A stretch of 64,000 bases of DNA from Blastocrithidia nonstop (taxonomy: Eukaryota > Euglenozoa > Kinetoplastea > Trypanosomatida > Trypanosomatidae), in assembly GCA_028554745.1 (NCBI GenBank), contig JAQOTN010000019.1, positions 1,116,001 through 1,180,000 on the forward strand. Reading direction: 5' to 3'. The translations under genes were made by a program, and so were the position numbers. The notes beneath the pieces were generated by a model, which ran no database searches, was not told the origin of the DNA, and was given only the letters and a program-made list of their open reading frames with translations. Positions 11,947 to 24,338 of this stretch are shown here, in pieces. Position 1 is the first letter of the stretch; every line of letters starts with the position of its first letter.

Positions 11947-14900
11947 ATGTCGCAGTAAATTTAGTAAAGCACATCTGACCTGGCATCAAAGGCATTCGCC
12001 TCGCACGCCGCATTGTTTCCACTACCATAATTTGCTGCCTTGTCCTCAAGCTTGCAGTCTGATAATAAGCACGCAGTCTAAACGTAGTTGCCAAATCAAT
12101 TAATATCGTCACAAAACTAGCAACGATAGTAATTTAAATGCGCAAAATAGTTTAAAATTTCGTAGTTTACTACTCACAAGTAATTACTTACAATAGATTA
12201 ATACGACAAAAACGATGATGCTGCCTCAGCCATATGTGCTCTTCTCATCGCCTATCGTTGATATACATGTGCCGAATTAGCACATGAAATGGCATTGCCT
12301 ACCCTTATTCTCTAATAAGCAATTCGTAATAATGATTCGTCATTTTTATTGCAACAACGTCTACTGTGATGACTTCGCTGCCATGTCAATATAGCACACA
12401 AAATACCATCATTGCTTCGGCGTTCATTACAGACAAGTGTGCACAAAAGTAGCAATTATGGACAAGTGTATAAATAGCGCAATATATTGTCAAAGTCAGT
12501 AACACCATAATTATTGACCGCAACAGCAGAACATGTTACAAATTGTAATTAGCACAACTTTTAAGTTGATAACACTGATTAAAAATTTATTGCAAACAAT
12601 AAGACATTAGCGACAAATCTAAAACTAGTCAAAATGCAAGATGTTAATGTTGACTAAAGCTTTTATAACGCTCTTAATGTCACTTCACGCTAACACTACA
12701 CAATACTTGAGAGTACCGTCGGACAAAATTTCATTTCTATTCTTAACAATACAACCAACAATGTGCCAGCCTTGCGTTCTGTGCCATTGCCACAAAATAG
12801 TACTAGTGGTGTTTGAGGAAGTTGAATTAGCAACAAACTGTCATCTGTGTTAGATGTTGTAAACGGAGCTGCAGTTATTGGTGGTAATAATAATAATAGT
12901 AATAATTATAATAATTATTACAACAGTAAAACAGAACGCGGTATTACTAACTGAACTAGTTCGTATAATACTCCACTAATAGATGTACTTCGTATTGTAC
13001 AAAATTCGCAGAGTACATAATCCTCATCAACACTAATACAACAATATCAGTTACCTGTTGACTTTACAAATTATATTCATCTGGTTGCCGGTGCGTATTA
13101 TGTAAATCGTAAAGAAAATGAATAGAAATATATACACAAGAAACGATAACAGCAGCAGCAGCAGCAGCAAATCCAGTCATAGTACTTTGCATAGTATCAT
13201 TTAGCTTAGTAATAGTAAAGGCAAAATAATGAAAGCGTTCACGAACATATAACCTCGATGATAATTGCAACAGAGGTAATCGATAATAATTTTATATTAC
13301 CATGGCCGGAAGATGTACCAAAATAATATTATAAAGCAACGTTTGATGTTCGTGATGAGATCAATAATCTATTCTCCAACTCATCAAATGATGTGTAGAA
13401 TGGAAAAACATCTGAAAAACAGTTACCGTCAAATTAGCATCTCTCGTCTCAACAGTTATCACATAATAAGAATGAAAAAGACAACTATGATATTAGCGAA
13501 AAGAACAATCAAATGAAGCACAGCATAATAGACAACACAAATAATTTGTCACAATAACAAACTACACAGGCACGCCAATTAAGAGCTGCAAAGATAAATT
13601 CTATAAAGCCGCATGCATCTTTGGCTGAAGAAAAGCAAGCAGCCGATAGTTCACACGTACTAGATTTTACAAACAGTTAAAACGTCAGACGTATAAACAC
13701 ATCAAGCACCAAAACGTAAAAAATAACATCTGATTCAAAACAAGGCGGAGTTTGTCTTCATGGCCCGTTCATGGTAACAAATGTACGTGAGGTGCATCAT
13801 AGCACTGAGGCACACCAAAGTAATCCTATTTTCATCAGTATTAATAATTTTGCTAGTGACAATGATTTGCTGTAAACACGCGACAGTGTACTTCGTGCGT
13901 GGTGTGATCGCGTGCAGGAGTGTCTCTTTATACATGTACAACACAAGTCTAACGACTTCTTCACCATTTCAAATACCTATCGACACTTAGGCTAAGACGC
14001 CAGTGCGGCATTGCACCAGGTACACTTTGCACGTGTCACACAACTTGCGGAGCGCACTCGATTTGTAAATGACATTCTTGTCACCGCCGCACTATACCGC
14101 CGTCGTAACAACTTACTGAACGTGTATCATGTACTGACAAGTGCTAAACGTGTGAGTAATCAGCTAAATAAATTAGAAAACTGAATTCGTTTGCCAGAAC
14201 GCGAGTTGTAATAGTTGCCGCAGTATGTAATTCAACTTTTATCATTATAACAATATGTTATGAGAAAATCGTAAAGTTTTAATGTTAACGATGCTAATGA
14301 TGCTGATAAACAACGAAGTAGTGTTAGTGGTCAAAAATAAGAAAACAATTTATAGCAAATATAACAATAACAACTCATACAAGACGCTACTATATCGAAT
14401 CAACATAATTTAATAATGCATAAAGATACAATCAATAAAACATTTGAATAGTATGACTGAAGTACACTGTCACACTTAAAGTGAGTTAGTAAATTTCCAT
14501 AACGTTTGACATCAGCTCGTCATGCACTAGAGCAACTAATTCGAGATGAGCTAATTAAACTTTTGCTTACACTTTCGACTGAGACAGCAAATAACGCATT
14601 AAAGCATAGCAGCAATAAGGGCAAAATCAATAATGAAGAAAACAGCGATGATGAACACGATAACAACAAAATGTTCGTAAGTACACATGTTTAGGCAAAT
14701 GCTAAAACGTAAGCAGCGCTTACTGGAAGTACAAGTGTACAATATTCTCACGATAACGCATAAGAAAATAGCACACAAATAAACAGTTATGAGCATGCAG
14801 CATCACTTTCATGTGAAGCGTTGAGGCTAAACATTCTAAGTGATGCACTGGAAGGATTTACAATCAATGCCATGCACTTGCTATGAACTTGTGTCAAGGA

Positions 14901-17382
14901 AAATGTCACTAGCAATCTGATTAGCAGTGAGGAACTAAATGATGTCCAGGCAAACGACCTGCTTACTGCGAGTACGACATCGTCTCAGCCAACGATAGAT
15001 GAAAAGCGAACACTCTTACGCTTTTGCAACTCACTTCGTTTTGCTGTTTTCATGCAACTTTTTCAACAAATAAATTAGGTGTTATTACAAGAAGTTTAGT
15101 TGATTGTGCAGAGATGAGGCTACTATGTACTACAATCTCTTTCACCTGCGCTATATTAACGCAAATCGGAACATGATGCGCTCATTCGCAGTGCAAGTGT
15201 GCATCTTTTTCATGTAATTTGTACTGAGGCGGAAAGTATTATAGCCTTAATGATGTAAGCTCGGTCCTAAACGTTGCAAAGTAGGAGAGAAATGGAACTG
15301 CTGCTTCGTCGAGGCTACCGCGTTACCCGATAGCTGTTACAACCTATTCATCAATTACAGCTAATTTTACCAAATGTGATTAACAAAATTTAATGTGAAC
15401 TGCGCGTGGGTAAGGCCATGCAGCTTACCGGGTGTAAGGTTGTCAAGACATTTGTGAAACAATATCATGCAGCGCACCTATCGTAGTTGAATGTGATATT
15501 ATAGAGTGAAGTGTGAAGTGCGGTATAGGTTATACTGGCCAAATATCAACGTCAAATATCAAAGTTATGTGAACTTGGCAATAACACACTCACATACCGC
15601 CATTACGACCATGACTATAAAAGCAATTCCTTTCATGAAGATAATAACATCAATAGAGATTCTAGCAGCACCAGTGTTGGCGAAAGTAGTGGTGTTACAA
15701 ATAGCAAAAAATTGACAATAACAAACGCGATTATGCATTTCAGGCGCCGTTCCTTTGATAACTATTTTGTTCTGCCTTCTTGTTAATCGTTGTCTAACAT
15801 AAATTAAGATTATACACATTCTTACAGTTAACAATCTAGAGGAAAGTCAAATTACAGTAATAGTAATACTACTAATAGTACTACGTATGATAATATTATC
15901 GGCATTATTAATTAAGATGATGATTAAGATGATGATAATGATGACAACGAGGATGACAGCAGAAATCAAAACAGTATAAAATGGAACAATAATAATAATT
16001 CTGCCTACATGTAAAGTAAAAACACCAGTCATGCTAGATGTAAGTCATAAATTGTAATGTCTACAGCTACTAATATTAGTAAAAACATGCATCGCTAAAG
16101 ATAGCTGGAAGATGTTGTTGCCAAATCAAACAAGTTGTATATCTCATTGCTTGATGACAGTGGTGACGGCAGAGTGATTGCGCACTCCGTTTTTTATGTC
16201 ATCAAGCTGTTAGTTGAGTATGAACGCCATCTTGCACATTTCCCGTCACTGGCGTATGATTTAATTCTTAAGCAAAGCGAGATTTTGTAGAAATATGACC
16301 AATTAGCAGCGTCTCTCATTTTAGGTGCCAATGCAATTGAGAAAGGTACACTAAAGACTATCACCGCCACGCACTTATGTGTGGCGTCACAGTGTATGGC
16401 CTTGCTAGCGTAACTAACCTAACGAATGCAGCAACGTCTAACAATATTGTTGTGTGCTTCACGTTCATAAACTGACCAGACTGTTTTGTAATCATCATCA
16501 TCTCATGTATGTAATACCGAAAAGAGAGTAAATACAATTCATCAATAGGATATGACTACATTAACTGCGTAGCCGAAAAAATGTGTATAGTACAAAGTAA
16601 TCAAACACGTTAGTTCCACCACTGCTGATAACAATGTGACGAAAACATCACGTAACAGCAACTACCAAAGCAACACTATTATTAATGACAATGGTGTTAG
16701 TAGTGATGAACACAATGACAAGGTCAAGTGTAAAGATAGTGATAATTGCTCAAATCAAAATTCATGTAGCAGTGCATAAGTCAATAAACTGCGAACGTTT
16801 ATTGAGCAGAGCTTTTCACGAGTGGTGCATAACCTGTACACACACCGTAACGATTGCTTTCACAAGATTGCGGTGTTGGTGTAAACTAAAGTTGACAGTC
16901 TCGGTAACATTGACAGTGGACAAGAGTGGAAGATTCGTGGCAATGAATGGGTGATGACGATGTTGCGTTAAGTAGCACGGCTCATGCGTACATTACGACC
17001 ACTATTACCACAAGGAGATATTAACGGTGTATTAGTTCCACTACTCTGCTCGTTGACGATGAAAATACGATAGAGTACACGATCTATCGCACCTACCGAC
17101 ACCGATGCGGTGAACGCGTCACGATCGGATGTTTTGTTGTTTAAGGCCAATGTCTAGCGGTTTGGGTATGATGTGTTGTCCTGTGCGGCAGTTCCATCGG
17201 TGAAAGCAGCGATGAGCACGAACAACTATGCCCCACACAGTAGTGAAGATGAGGTGCTCAAATGATTTTTTCCTTCGTTGGTGTCAAAATCAACGACACA
17301 AACTGCTAACACGTTAGGAACTGAAAGGAAAACAATACAGACAACTGCAAATACATTGCCGACTTCACAAAATAAAGTGTAA
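11947..17382 (+). CDS. VPS54: VPS54-like subunit of the GARP tethering complex
   Basis: Predicted 1811 aa, longer than usual VPS54 (about 900-1000 aa) because of Asn/Ser/Asp-rich insertions. The clearest match is in the C-terminal third: LEDVVAKSNKLYISLLDDS, then LILGANAIEKGTLKTITATH and VASQC (about residues 1395-1490), matching the VPS54 block that contains LGAGAL...GLKTIT. The middle (about residues 640-760) has the helical VPS54_N character: WCDRVQECLFIHVQHKSNDF, TYRHLGEDASAALHQVHFAR. GARP (VPS51-54) tethers endosome-derived vesicles at the trans-Golgi; VPS54 is a CATCHR-fold subunit. The start MSQEIEES follows a pyrimidine tract, and the end is a triple TAA at 17380-17388. The large N-terminal region (1-330) has no clear match. 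Confidence 0.85.
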
Positions 17383-18018
17383 TAATAATGATTTTTATTG
17401 TTATAATATACGAAAGATAATTGTTTCTTTTTTTTAAAAATTAAAAATATAGGTAGCTACTGTCAAATTTATTGCAAGCATTTACACTATATATCGTATA
17501 TATAAATTTATTTTTATTATATTAATATTGTGCTAACACACACATATAGGAAAAAAAGTTTTAGTAATTATTTAAGTTGATTCAGATAATTTATTTGTGT
17601 TGCTTTTGTGAATTTATCTTACACATGTATACTTGCTAGCAAACATAACTAACATACCTACTTTCTTTCTTTCTTGTGAAATCACTTTCTCCAGTAATTG
17701 ATTTTTTTTATACGATAATTTTTCAAAAACTCTGTTAACGCATACTTTTATTATACCATACAACCTTGTATTTGATTAGCTTTTCATACTTTTTAATAAA
17801 ATTATTTAGCAAAAGTTTTTAAATTATTTGTTTTTGTAAAGAGCTGTACGTATTATTGTTTTAACTATCGAACAGTCAAAAAAAAAATATACTTATATAT
17901 ACATACATCAAATATAGAATTCACGGCAAAGACTCTGTTCTGACATTATTTATTTCAATTATCGCTCATAACTTTGGGAAAAAAAAAGAGTATAAATTTG
18001 AGTGTCTCAATCAGTCAC
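17383..18018. other. AT-rich intergenic spacer
   Basis: Begins with extra TAA-TAA-TGA after the VPS54-like stop. It contains a C/T-rich tract near 17662-17680 (CTTTCTTTCTTTCTTG) and poly-T/poly-A runs. No gene seen. Confidence 0.55.
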
Positions 18019-19704
18019 ATGCAACGCTGAAATTTTATTTGCAATTTGTACCTGTTGCACTTACGAAGATCAGATTATGCCAATATTCAAAATGCGACAA
18101 CTAATGTTCGTAACACAACAAACTTGTATAGCACAAATATCAACTCACCTGCAAATGTGTCTTTAAATAAAAGTAAATAAATTGATGATCATAACTCACA
18201 AAGCAAATCGTCTAGTAACTCCATTTAATTGAAAATACAAACTTTACCTCCGGCAAAGCACAAAATGCAACCTTAACGTAAACAATGAAATGAAAAATAA
18301 GTGCATAATGGCAGTGTTCAGGACGTGGATGATGCAATGAATGAAACTATAAATCACGTTCAATTTAAACGGCAGAATGCACATGTCAGATCAGTTTTAT
18401 TGCAAAACAGTAAAGATGGCAAACGTAGCGGTTGTGATGTTTGTAGGTAGAATGTGAATGCAATTAGCCGTAGTAGAAAAATGCAGATTCCATCGTCGCT
18501 GCTTGATATGAGCAAATTGATTCGTCAAGACAAAGTCAAAACATAACAATATAAGTGTAATGCTAAGGCAAGAACATCATCATCATCATCATCTTCAGTG
18601 CCATCTTCATTTTCATCATCATCATCATCATCATCATTATAATAATAAGCACAAATAAAAAAGCCGTGTTATTACACACCACCATGATCTCACAATTCGA
18701 TTGCACTGTCTGCATAACTGAAAAGTTATGATATTCTTAACTAAACTGACAGTGATGTAAATTACATTGACTTACTGCATTCTTCCAACGTGTAATCCGC
18801 AGACGCTGCCTGCACAACTTTGTAATAATTTGAGTAAATGCTTTTTGCGCAGCAACCAGCCCATGAAAGTGTTATAAAACCCATGACACGTTAATGTGTG
18901 AGTAATATTCAGAGTAACTAAATTGGTGAGAACTATAATAATAATAATAATAATAATTCAAATATTTAGAATAACGATAAAATGTAGTGTTGTGGTGATG
19001 ACGACAATGACTTTGACGTGGCATCTCAAGTTGTTATGAAGATAAATGATGATGGTAATCATAATAATATCGTGATAAAAAGGGGTAATGGCTAAAAATT
19101 AACGGCAAACTATACTAATACAAGTGATAAAACAATCAACGACGATTATATGAACTAAAAGGTTGTGGTGCAATGTGTACAAAGTTCATCATCTACTCCT
19201 ACACATAAAACACAACTTGCATATAGTGAAGGAAGCTAAATGCGCAGTAATACAGACCTAATATTACCTAATGATAATAATACGCGGTCTGCATACGATA
19301 TGGCTTCATGTAAACAGGAAAACAATAGCACCGACAATGCATAAAATGCAATGCGCACGAGATAAAGCAACAACATCAATGATAATAAAGATGTTACCAA
19401 TAATAACCAACTTAAATATGAAAGTCAAGAAAGCGTACAGTTCACGAAAAATTCGGTGTTGGTAGACGCACACATGTAGACAAAGTCACAAATAAATACA
19501 ATAGACCGATAGCCTAATTAGTACAAACAATAGGTGAGTTTTGATTACAAGGCAGATCTAGTAAAATTGACCGAAATGCGTAGAGATCACCGACAATTGG
19601 GCAACTACAGCATTAATACTTTAATCAGTTGGACGAAAAAAATGTACGTTAAATTGTGCACCTGCCTGTCCAATGTGCAATCCTCAAGTAAAAGTAACAA
19701 ATAA
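18019..19704 (+). CDS. Unrecognised Asn/Ser-rich protein
   Basis: Predicted about 561 aa. No family recognised. Most of it is low complexity: Ser runs around residues 190-215, an Asn run near residue 310, and Asp-rich segments. Two parts look ordered: a basic patch with CDVC and MQIPSSLLDMSKLIRQ (about residues 135-175), and a C-terminal block YKADLVKLTEMRRDHRQLG followed by NTLISWTKKMYVKLCTCL (about 505-555). The start MQRWNF is the first ATG in frame in the region. The end is unclear: TAA at 19702-19704 is taken, but a cluster TAG-TAA-TGA-TAA follows at 19723-19734 and could be the true terminator zone. Confidence 0.68.
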
Positions 19705-19970
19705 AATTTGAAAAATAGAATATAGTAATGATAAACTAAACATTAATTGCAGATATCGTTTCACCTTTTCACTTCTACTCAAATATAATTTTACACTATG
19801 ATAATAATACAAATGCCAAGTAGACATGCGGGAAAAAACATCTAATAAAAAAAACTAATTTTATAATTACAGATTACAACTAACTTCATTCTTGTTACTT
19901 TTTGCACTCTTATTTTTTCTCTTTGATTTCCTCATTTCTTATTAATGTAAGATACTAATAGTAAAACATA

Positions 19971-20564
19971 ATGACAATTCACAAGTGAGCTGTGATTAGC
20001 AAAAGTGCACCACCCGCTGCTGGACTTCGTCCTCTGGGACGACTAATACCCACCCACCCAAGCCTTGTACCAAAAGATTATAAAACACCTTTTGTACTAC
20101 GAAGTTTCATCAAAGATCGGCACATTGACGAGTTACAGTATTTGTAAAATCGAGGCATGTATCAGTAATAGCTGACAATAGAACGAGCTCGCTTTCCACG
20201 ATTAAATAAAACATTTACAATTCACACAGATGGATCTCTTAATTAGCGATAATTTTAATTTACTGTGCCGCCCGTAATGACACTTTTTCAGGATCGTTTA
20301 TATAATTATCGTCAGCGACAAAGAGCACTGGCTAAAATAGGTAAGCTGAAAAAAGAGCGAATATCGTAAAAAGTGGTGAAAACTTTTGACTCAATCAATC
20401 CAATGTGCAATGCACTTTGTTTTCCATATTGTGTACCAAAAAAAAGCAAATTGCGACTACCTGATGTCGATCCACTAAATGTTTCACTGACCACAAAAAA
20501 GCTTGATACAGATGAGGTAAATAGTGATAAAGATGACAGTAATGAAAGTGATAATAAGTTGTAA
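19971..20564 (+). CDS. Unrecognised basic protein, possibly mitochondrial
   Basis: Predicted 197 aa. The N-terminus MTIHKWAVISKSAPPAAGLRPLGR lacks acidic residues and could be a mitochondrial presequence. The centre is well ordered: TPFVLRSFIKDRHIDELQYL, then RGMYQEELTIERARFPRLN and LFQDRLYNYRQRQRALAKIG. A cysteine pair lies in MCNALCFPYC, and the tail is acidic (DDSNESDNKL) before TAA at 20562-20564. Length, charge and style resemble small trypanosomatid mitoribosome or mitoribosome-assembly proteins, but I cannot name a family, so this remains a suggestion. Confidence 0.78.
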
Positions 20565-20982
20565 AATTAACAGCTGAAATTTACATACAAAATTATGAGC
20601 TGCTGTTAATAAACAGATAACAAAAAAAAATTTTAATTAAAAAAAAACAATTTTCTCTAATTTTACATGAATTGCTTCTTACATCAATATCGAAATATAG
20701 CATCAAAATAAATGTTTTTGCTGTTGTTGTAGTATTTATCATTATGTAGAATTATTTTTGTTAAGGAATAATTTAAAATAAATGATTTCAAATTATGACG
20801 CCGCACTAAACTACAAAATTTTTTTTTAAATTTATTTTTTTCAAATTTCACATTGTAATTAACCTATTCATTTTAACACACATATTCACAGTAGTATAAA
20901 ACAGATTACAAATATAAACTTATATAAAAATATACTCATTAATATTGATACGTTGTGAAATTTAACAAAACTATTAACGTCA
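20565..20982. other. AT-rich intergenic spacer
   Basis: Poly-A and poly-T rich, with T-tracts near 20818-20850 that could act in trans-splicing of the next gene. No gene seen. Confidence 0.6.
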
Positions 20983-21786
20983 ATGTCAGTAGATGCAAAT
21001 TCGCTAGAGGCAATAAAGCCACATCTCAGTAAACAAACGCTAATTGATATTGAGGGTATTGATTCGATTAAATTTGGCTTTGAGCGAGATGAGTGTTGTC
21101 AAAACATACCATCTACGCTGCCCAACAGTATGAAATTGACATAACATGTTGTTTTAGGAACACGTATGCATTTCAAAGATTGAGCGCCTAAGTTAGAAAA
21201 TGTATCATGGTACAAGTAACTAAATGAAAAAGTACGTGAAGCCAACCCGCAGGCAATGTTCAATGTGTGCTAAGCACAATAAAATGAAGGAGAGTGACTT
21301 ATGCGATTTCGAATCGATGACAAGTTTGGCACTTTGTAAGTGATGCAATACTCGATGCAATATTCTATGCGTGAAAATACGTGTGAGCTACCGTGAAAGG
21401 AGAAAGGCACGTTTGCTTATGAACGATCAAATGATTACTTCATTTTTGTGTGCTCACACACCACACGTGATGCTCGATGTGGGTATTGTGGTCCTATTCT
21501 CGTAGATCTACTTCGACAATCTTTTCGTGCAAAACTTGGTGAGTAGAAGGCTCGCAAAATTGGCATCTACCCATGCTCGCACGTCGGTGGGCATGTGTAT
21601 GCTGGCAATGTAATTGTATACAGCAAACACGGTGGTGTCTGTTTCGGTCTGTTCAAGCCAACAGATGTATAGCCGTTGGTAAACGCAATTATTGAAGGTG
21701 GTGGCTCAATTCCTATCGCGTTGGTAGCACGCATACGAGGCAAAATGTCTATTCGTGGGGATGTTCTGCAATGCACCTCAATGTAA
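20983..21786 (+). CDS. Sucrase/ferredoxin-like (Apd1-type) thioredoxin-fold [2Fe-2S] protein
   Basis: Predicted 267 aa. The C-terminal half carries the family signature: FVCSHTTRDARCGYCGP, then IYPCSHVGGHVYAGNVIVY, a thioredoxin-like ferredoxin fold. In yeast Apd1 a [2Fe-2S] cluster is held by two Cys and two His, the histidines in an HxxxH motif; HVGGH here matches that. The N-terminal part (residues 40-130) has W-containing segments FKDWAPKLENVSWYKEL and GEWLMRF, several W from TGA. The end is a double TAA at 21784-21789 right after CTSM, giving a normal family length. Apd1 is linked to redox and iron homeostasis in yeast; the role in trypanosomatids is not known to me. Confidence 0.86.
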
Positions 21787-22691
21787 TAATACACATGCTA
21801 ACAATTTCGTAATGTATTTTTTTAAAAATAAAATGGCATTGTATCAACCCATAAACTTGATTTCACTATTACAAACTATTATCTTTTTTTTTTAACATCA
21901 TATATCTATCTCTTTCGTTTTTCTGCGAAAAACGGTATGCATATTAATGTAAAACTATTACATTTTTTTTTTATAAAAGAAAATTTTGCAATGGTATTTG
22001 TCATTCGGCATTAGTTAGGAATATACAGACCATGTTCATCTATCCTATACATTTATAGCACATTTTTTTTTGTTGTATATTTTTCCTTATAAATATCATT
22101 GTTAATAATTGTACTAGCTAAATGATACAAAATCTTAAACAACAAGAAAATATTTATTACCTTTTATAAAACTGTTCACTGTCTTGATATGCAAATATAT
22201 AACTATTACACATTACAAACATAATGTGTTTCATATTGGAATTATCATTCGAACGGTAAACCAACTGCATTACATACTTTACAAACATCTTTTACCTTGA
22301 TATATTAGCTAACCAAATCGATAAAGATTATATATTGTGAAGTTATAATAATCAAATACATATTGATAATTTTATTCAAGTATTATCTATTCATATTTTG
22401 TATCTGACATAACTTATGTGTTTGTTTTTCTCTTTTTATTGTTCACTCTCTATTGAGTTGATTGGAAAAAATAGACATATTGACGCTTAAGATTGCATAT
22501 TTACTTTATGAAAACAAATTAAATTTAAAAAAAATAATTTCTTTGTGGAGCTAACAGGTATCATTTTAATATTTGTTAGACAAACAGAATTTGTGTGATT
22601 AAATAATACTTCAAATTCAATTATTAAGCACAAACTAATTTATTGCGACAATAGAGAAAGAAAAATTAATTAACGTTTCAGCAATTAAACG
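21787..22691. other. AT-rich intergenic spacer
   Basis: Nearly pure A/T with T-runs; a strong pyrimidine tract lies at 22421-22450. No gene seen. Confidence 0.6.
22421..22457 (+). promoter_or_regulatory. Probable trans-splice acceptor for the nucleoporin gene
   Basis: About 30 bases of mostly T and C (TTTGTTTTTCTCTTTTTATT and onwards) end with AG at 22456-22457, some 235 bases before the ATG at 22692. Other, weaker AGs lie closer to the start. Confidence 0.4.
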
Positions 22692-24338
22692 ATGAATAAT
22701 AATCATAAACGTCGTGCATAGACGCAATTGACAGCGGACAATTATGACGACGATGGCAGGTATGGTGATTAAAATTTTACTACATAGCCTTGCTTTGCAA
22801 GTGCAGAGACGATGGCAACACGACGCATCTTACACGTCAAACGGCCAAATTCTATTGCCAGTACAGCAACAACGTCGACTGACGATAGTAAAACTGTCAA
22901 TAAAAATCCATTTCACTTTCTGAACGTTAAAATGCCAGAAACTACTTCTACCACTCCCTCTTCTTCTATTATTAATACTACTACTACCAATAATAATGGT
23001 TCTACTGCTGGTGCTGCTACGGCTCAACCATTTACATTCACCAATTCATCAGCCAATGTGTCAAACCCGTTTACCGCTAAATTTCCGTTATCTGCATTTG
23101 GCAATCAGCAACAGACACCCACTTAACCACTTTTCGCAACACCATTAACATCAGCGAATACTATGAATAATGAAAAATAGAAAATTGATGCAGATGCTAA
23201 TAAAAATCTAGCAATAAACTCTCATCAAGAAAATGTCAAACCCGTTTTCACGTTTAACTTTGGCAACATACCACAATTAGATAATGACAATCAGAATAAT
23301 AACAACACTAAAAGAATTCGGTTAGACTAGTCAACAAATCTTTAGTCACAAACAATTAATAAATAATCTGCCACAAAGCTACCAGAGCCAAATGTACAAA
23401 AGCAAAACTAGCCATTCAAGTTCAACTTTTTAGCGCAACCTCAAACTACGAAAAGTTTGTAGCAGCGCACTAACGAAAGTAATGCCAGTGACACTTTAAA
23501 AAAAGATGGTAGTAATGCCACAAATCCTTTCACATCTGCCTCTCCGTTATTTGGCGGTGGTGCCTTTAATTTTAAAGGTGCGGTCAATTCATTTGTATAG
23601 GCTCGTAAAAAAATGTAACAACAAGGCACGTTTTTTGCCAATAATTCGAATAGCACAAATGTGACAAACGATAGTGGTAACAACGTGCATAACATGCACT
23701 AGAACTCTGTGAAAGATAGTAGCTAAAATGTATAAGAAACAGATGAAAGCATGCCTTAATAGAAGACTGAAGTGCTTGGTTCAGGTGAATTGATTATTTC
23801 TGTGCCGGTAAAGCTGTATTGCTTTGTAAAAAACGACAAGCCACAAGGATAATGGGTGGAACGAGGAGTCGGTGACGCAAAACTGAAACGCGTAGACAAA
23901 AAGCAAGGAACAGCAACTGCGCCGTAGGTAAAATAAAACACCAATGACTATAATTCCAATGCCAAAACAGGTGATGACAAATCAACCAATGATAAAAATG
24001 CTATCACTTCTGCAACGAGCAACACCGATAAAAATAGTGTCAATTCAAAAGGTGATATTGTTAACACAAATGAGAAGAGTAGCGAAGATGAAAGCAAAAA
24101 TGCTTCAAAATACATTTATCGCTTTCTGGTTCGCGATGGTTATTCACTAAACGTCACGGTAGGATACAAAACACTTGTCATCAACAAGCAATAGCAAAAG
24201 CACATTGTATTCACAGTCAATACTAACAGTGGTTTACATACTTACCTACTTAAGTTTACTGGCGCTAATGCAGAAAGTAATTGCGTCAAATTTACCGAGG
24301 AGCTTAAGAAGATCAATGCAAACATTTCTCAAACGTAA
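22692..24338 (+). CDS. Nup50/Nup2-like nucleoporin with C-terminal Ran-binding domain
   Basis: Predicted 548 aa. The N-terminus KRRAETQLTADNYDDDG, followed by ETMATRRILHVKRP, matches the importin-alpha-binding start of Nup50 (KR.A...LT..N.D plus a later R-I/K patch). The middle is Asn/Thr/Ser-rich with scattered FG-type motifs (AFGN, PLFGGG, FKFNF, FTFNF). Residues 358-548 form a RanBP1-type domain: GSGELIISVPVKLYCF, WVERGVGDAKLKRV, then, after a Ser/Asn/Asp-rich insertion of about 55 residues, YRFLVRDGYSLNVTVGY and the closing helix KFTEELKKINAN. Nup50-type proteins sit at the nuclear basket and help release importin cargo with RanGTP. Stop TAA at 24336-24338; TAA-TAA also follows at 24354. 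Confidence 0.86.
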
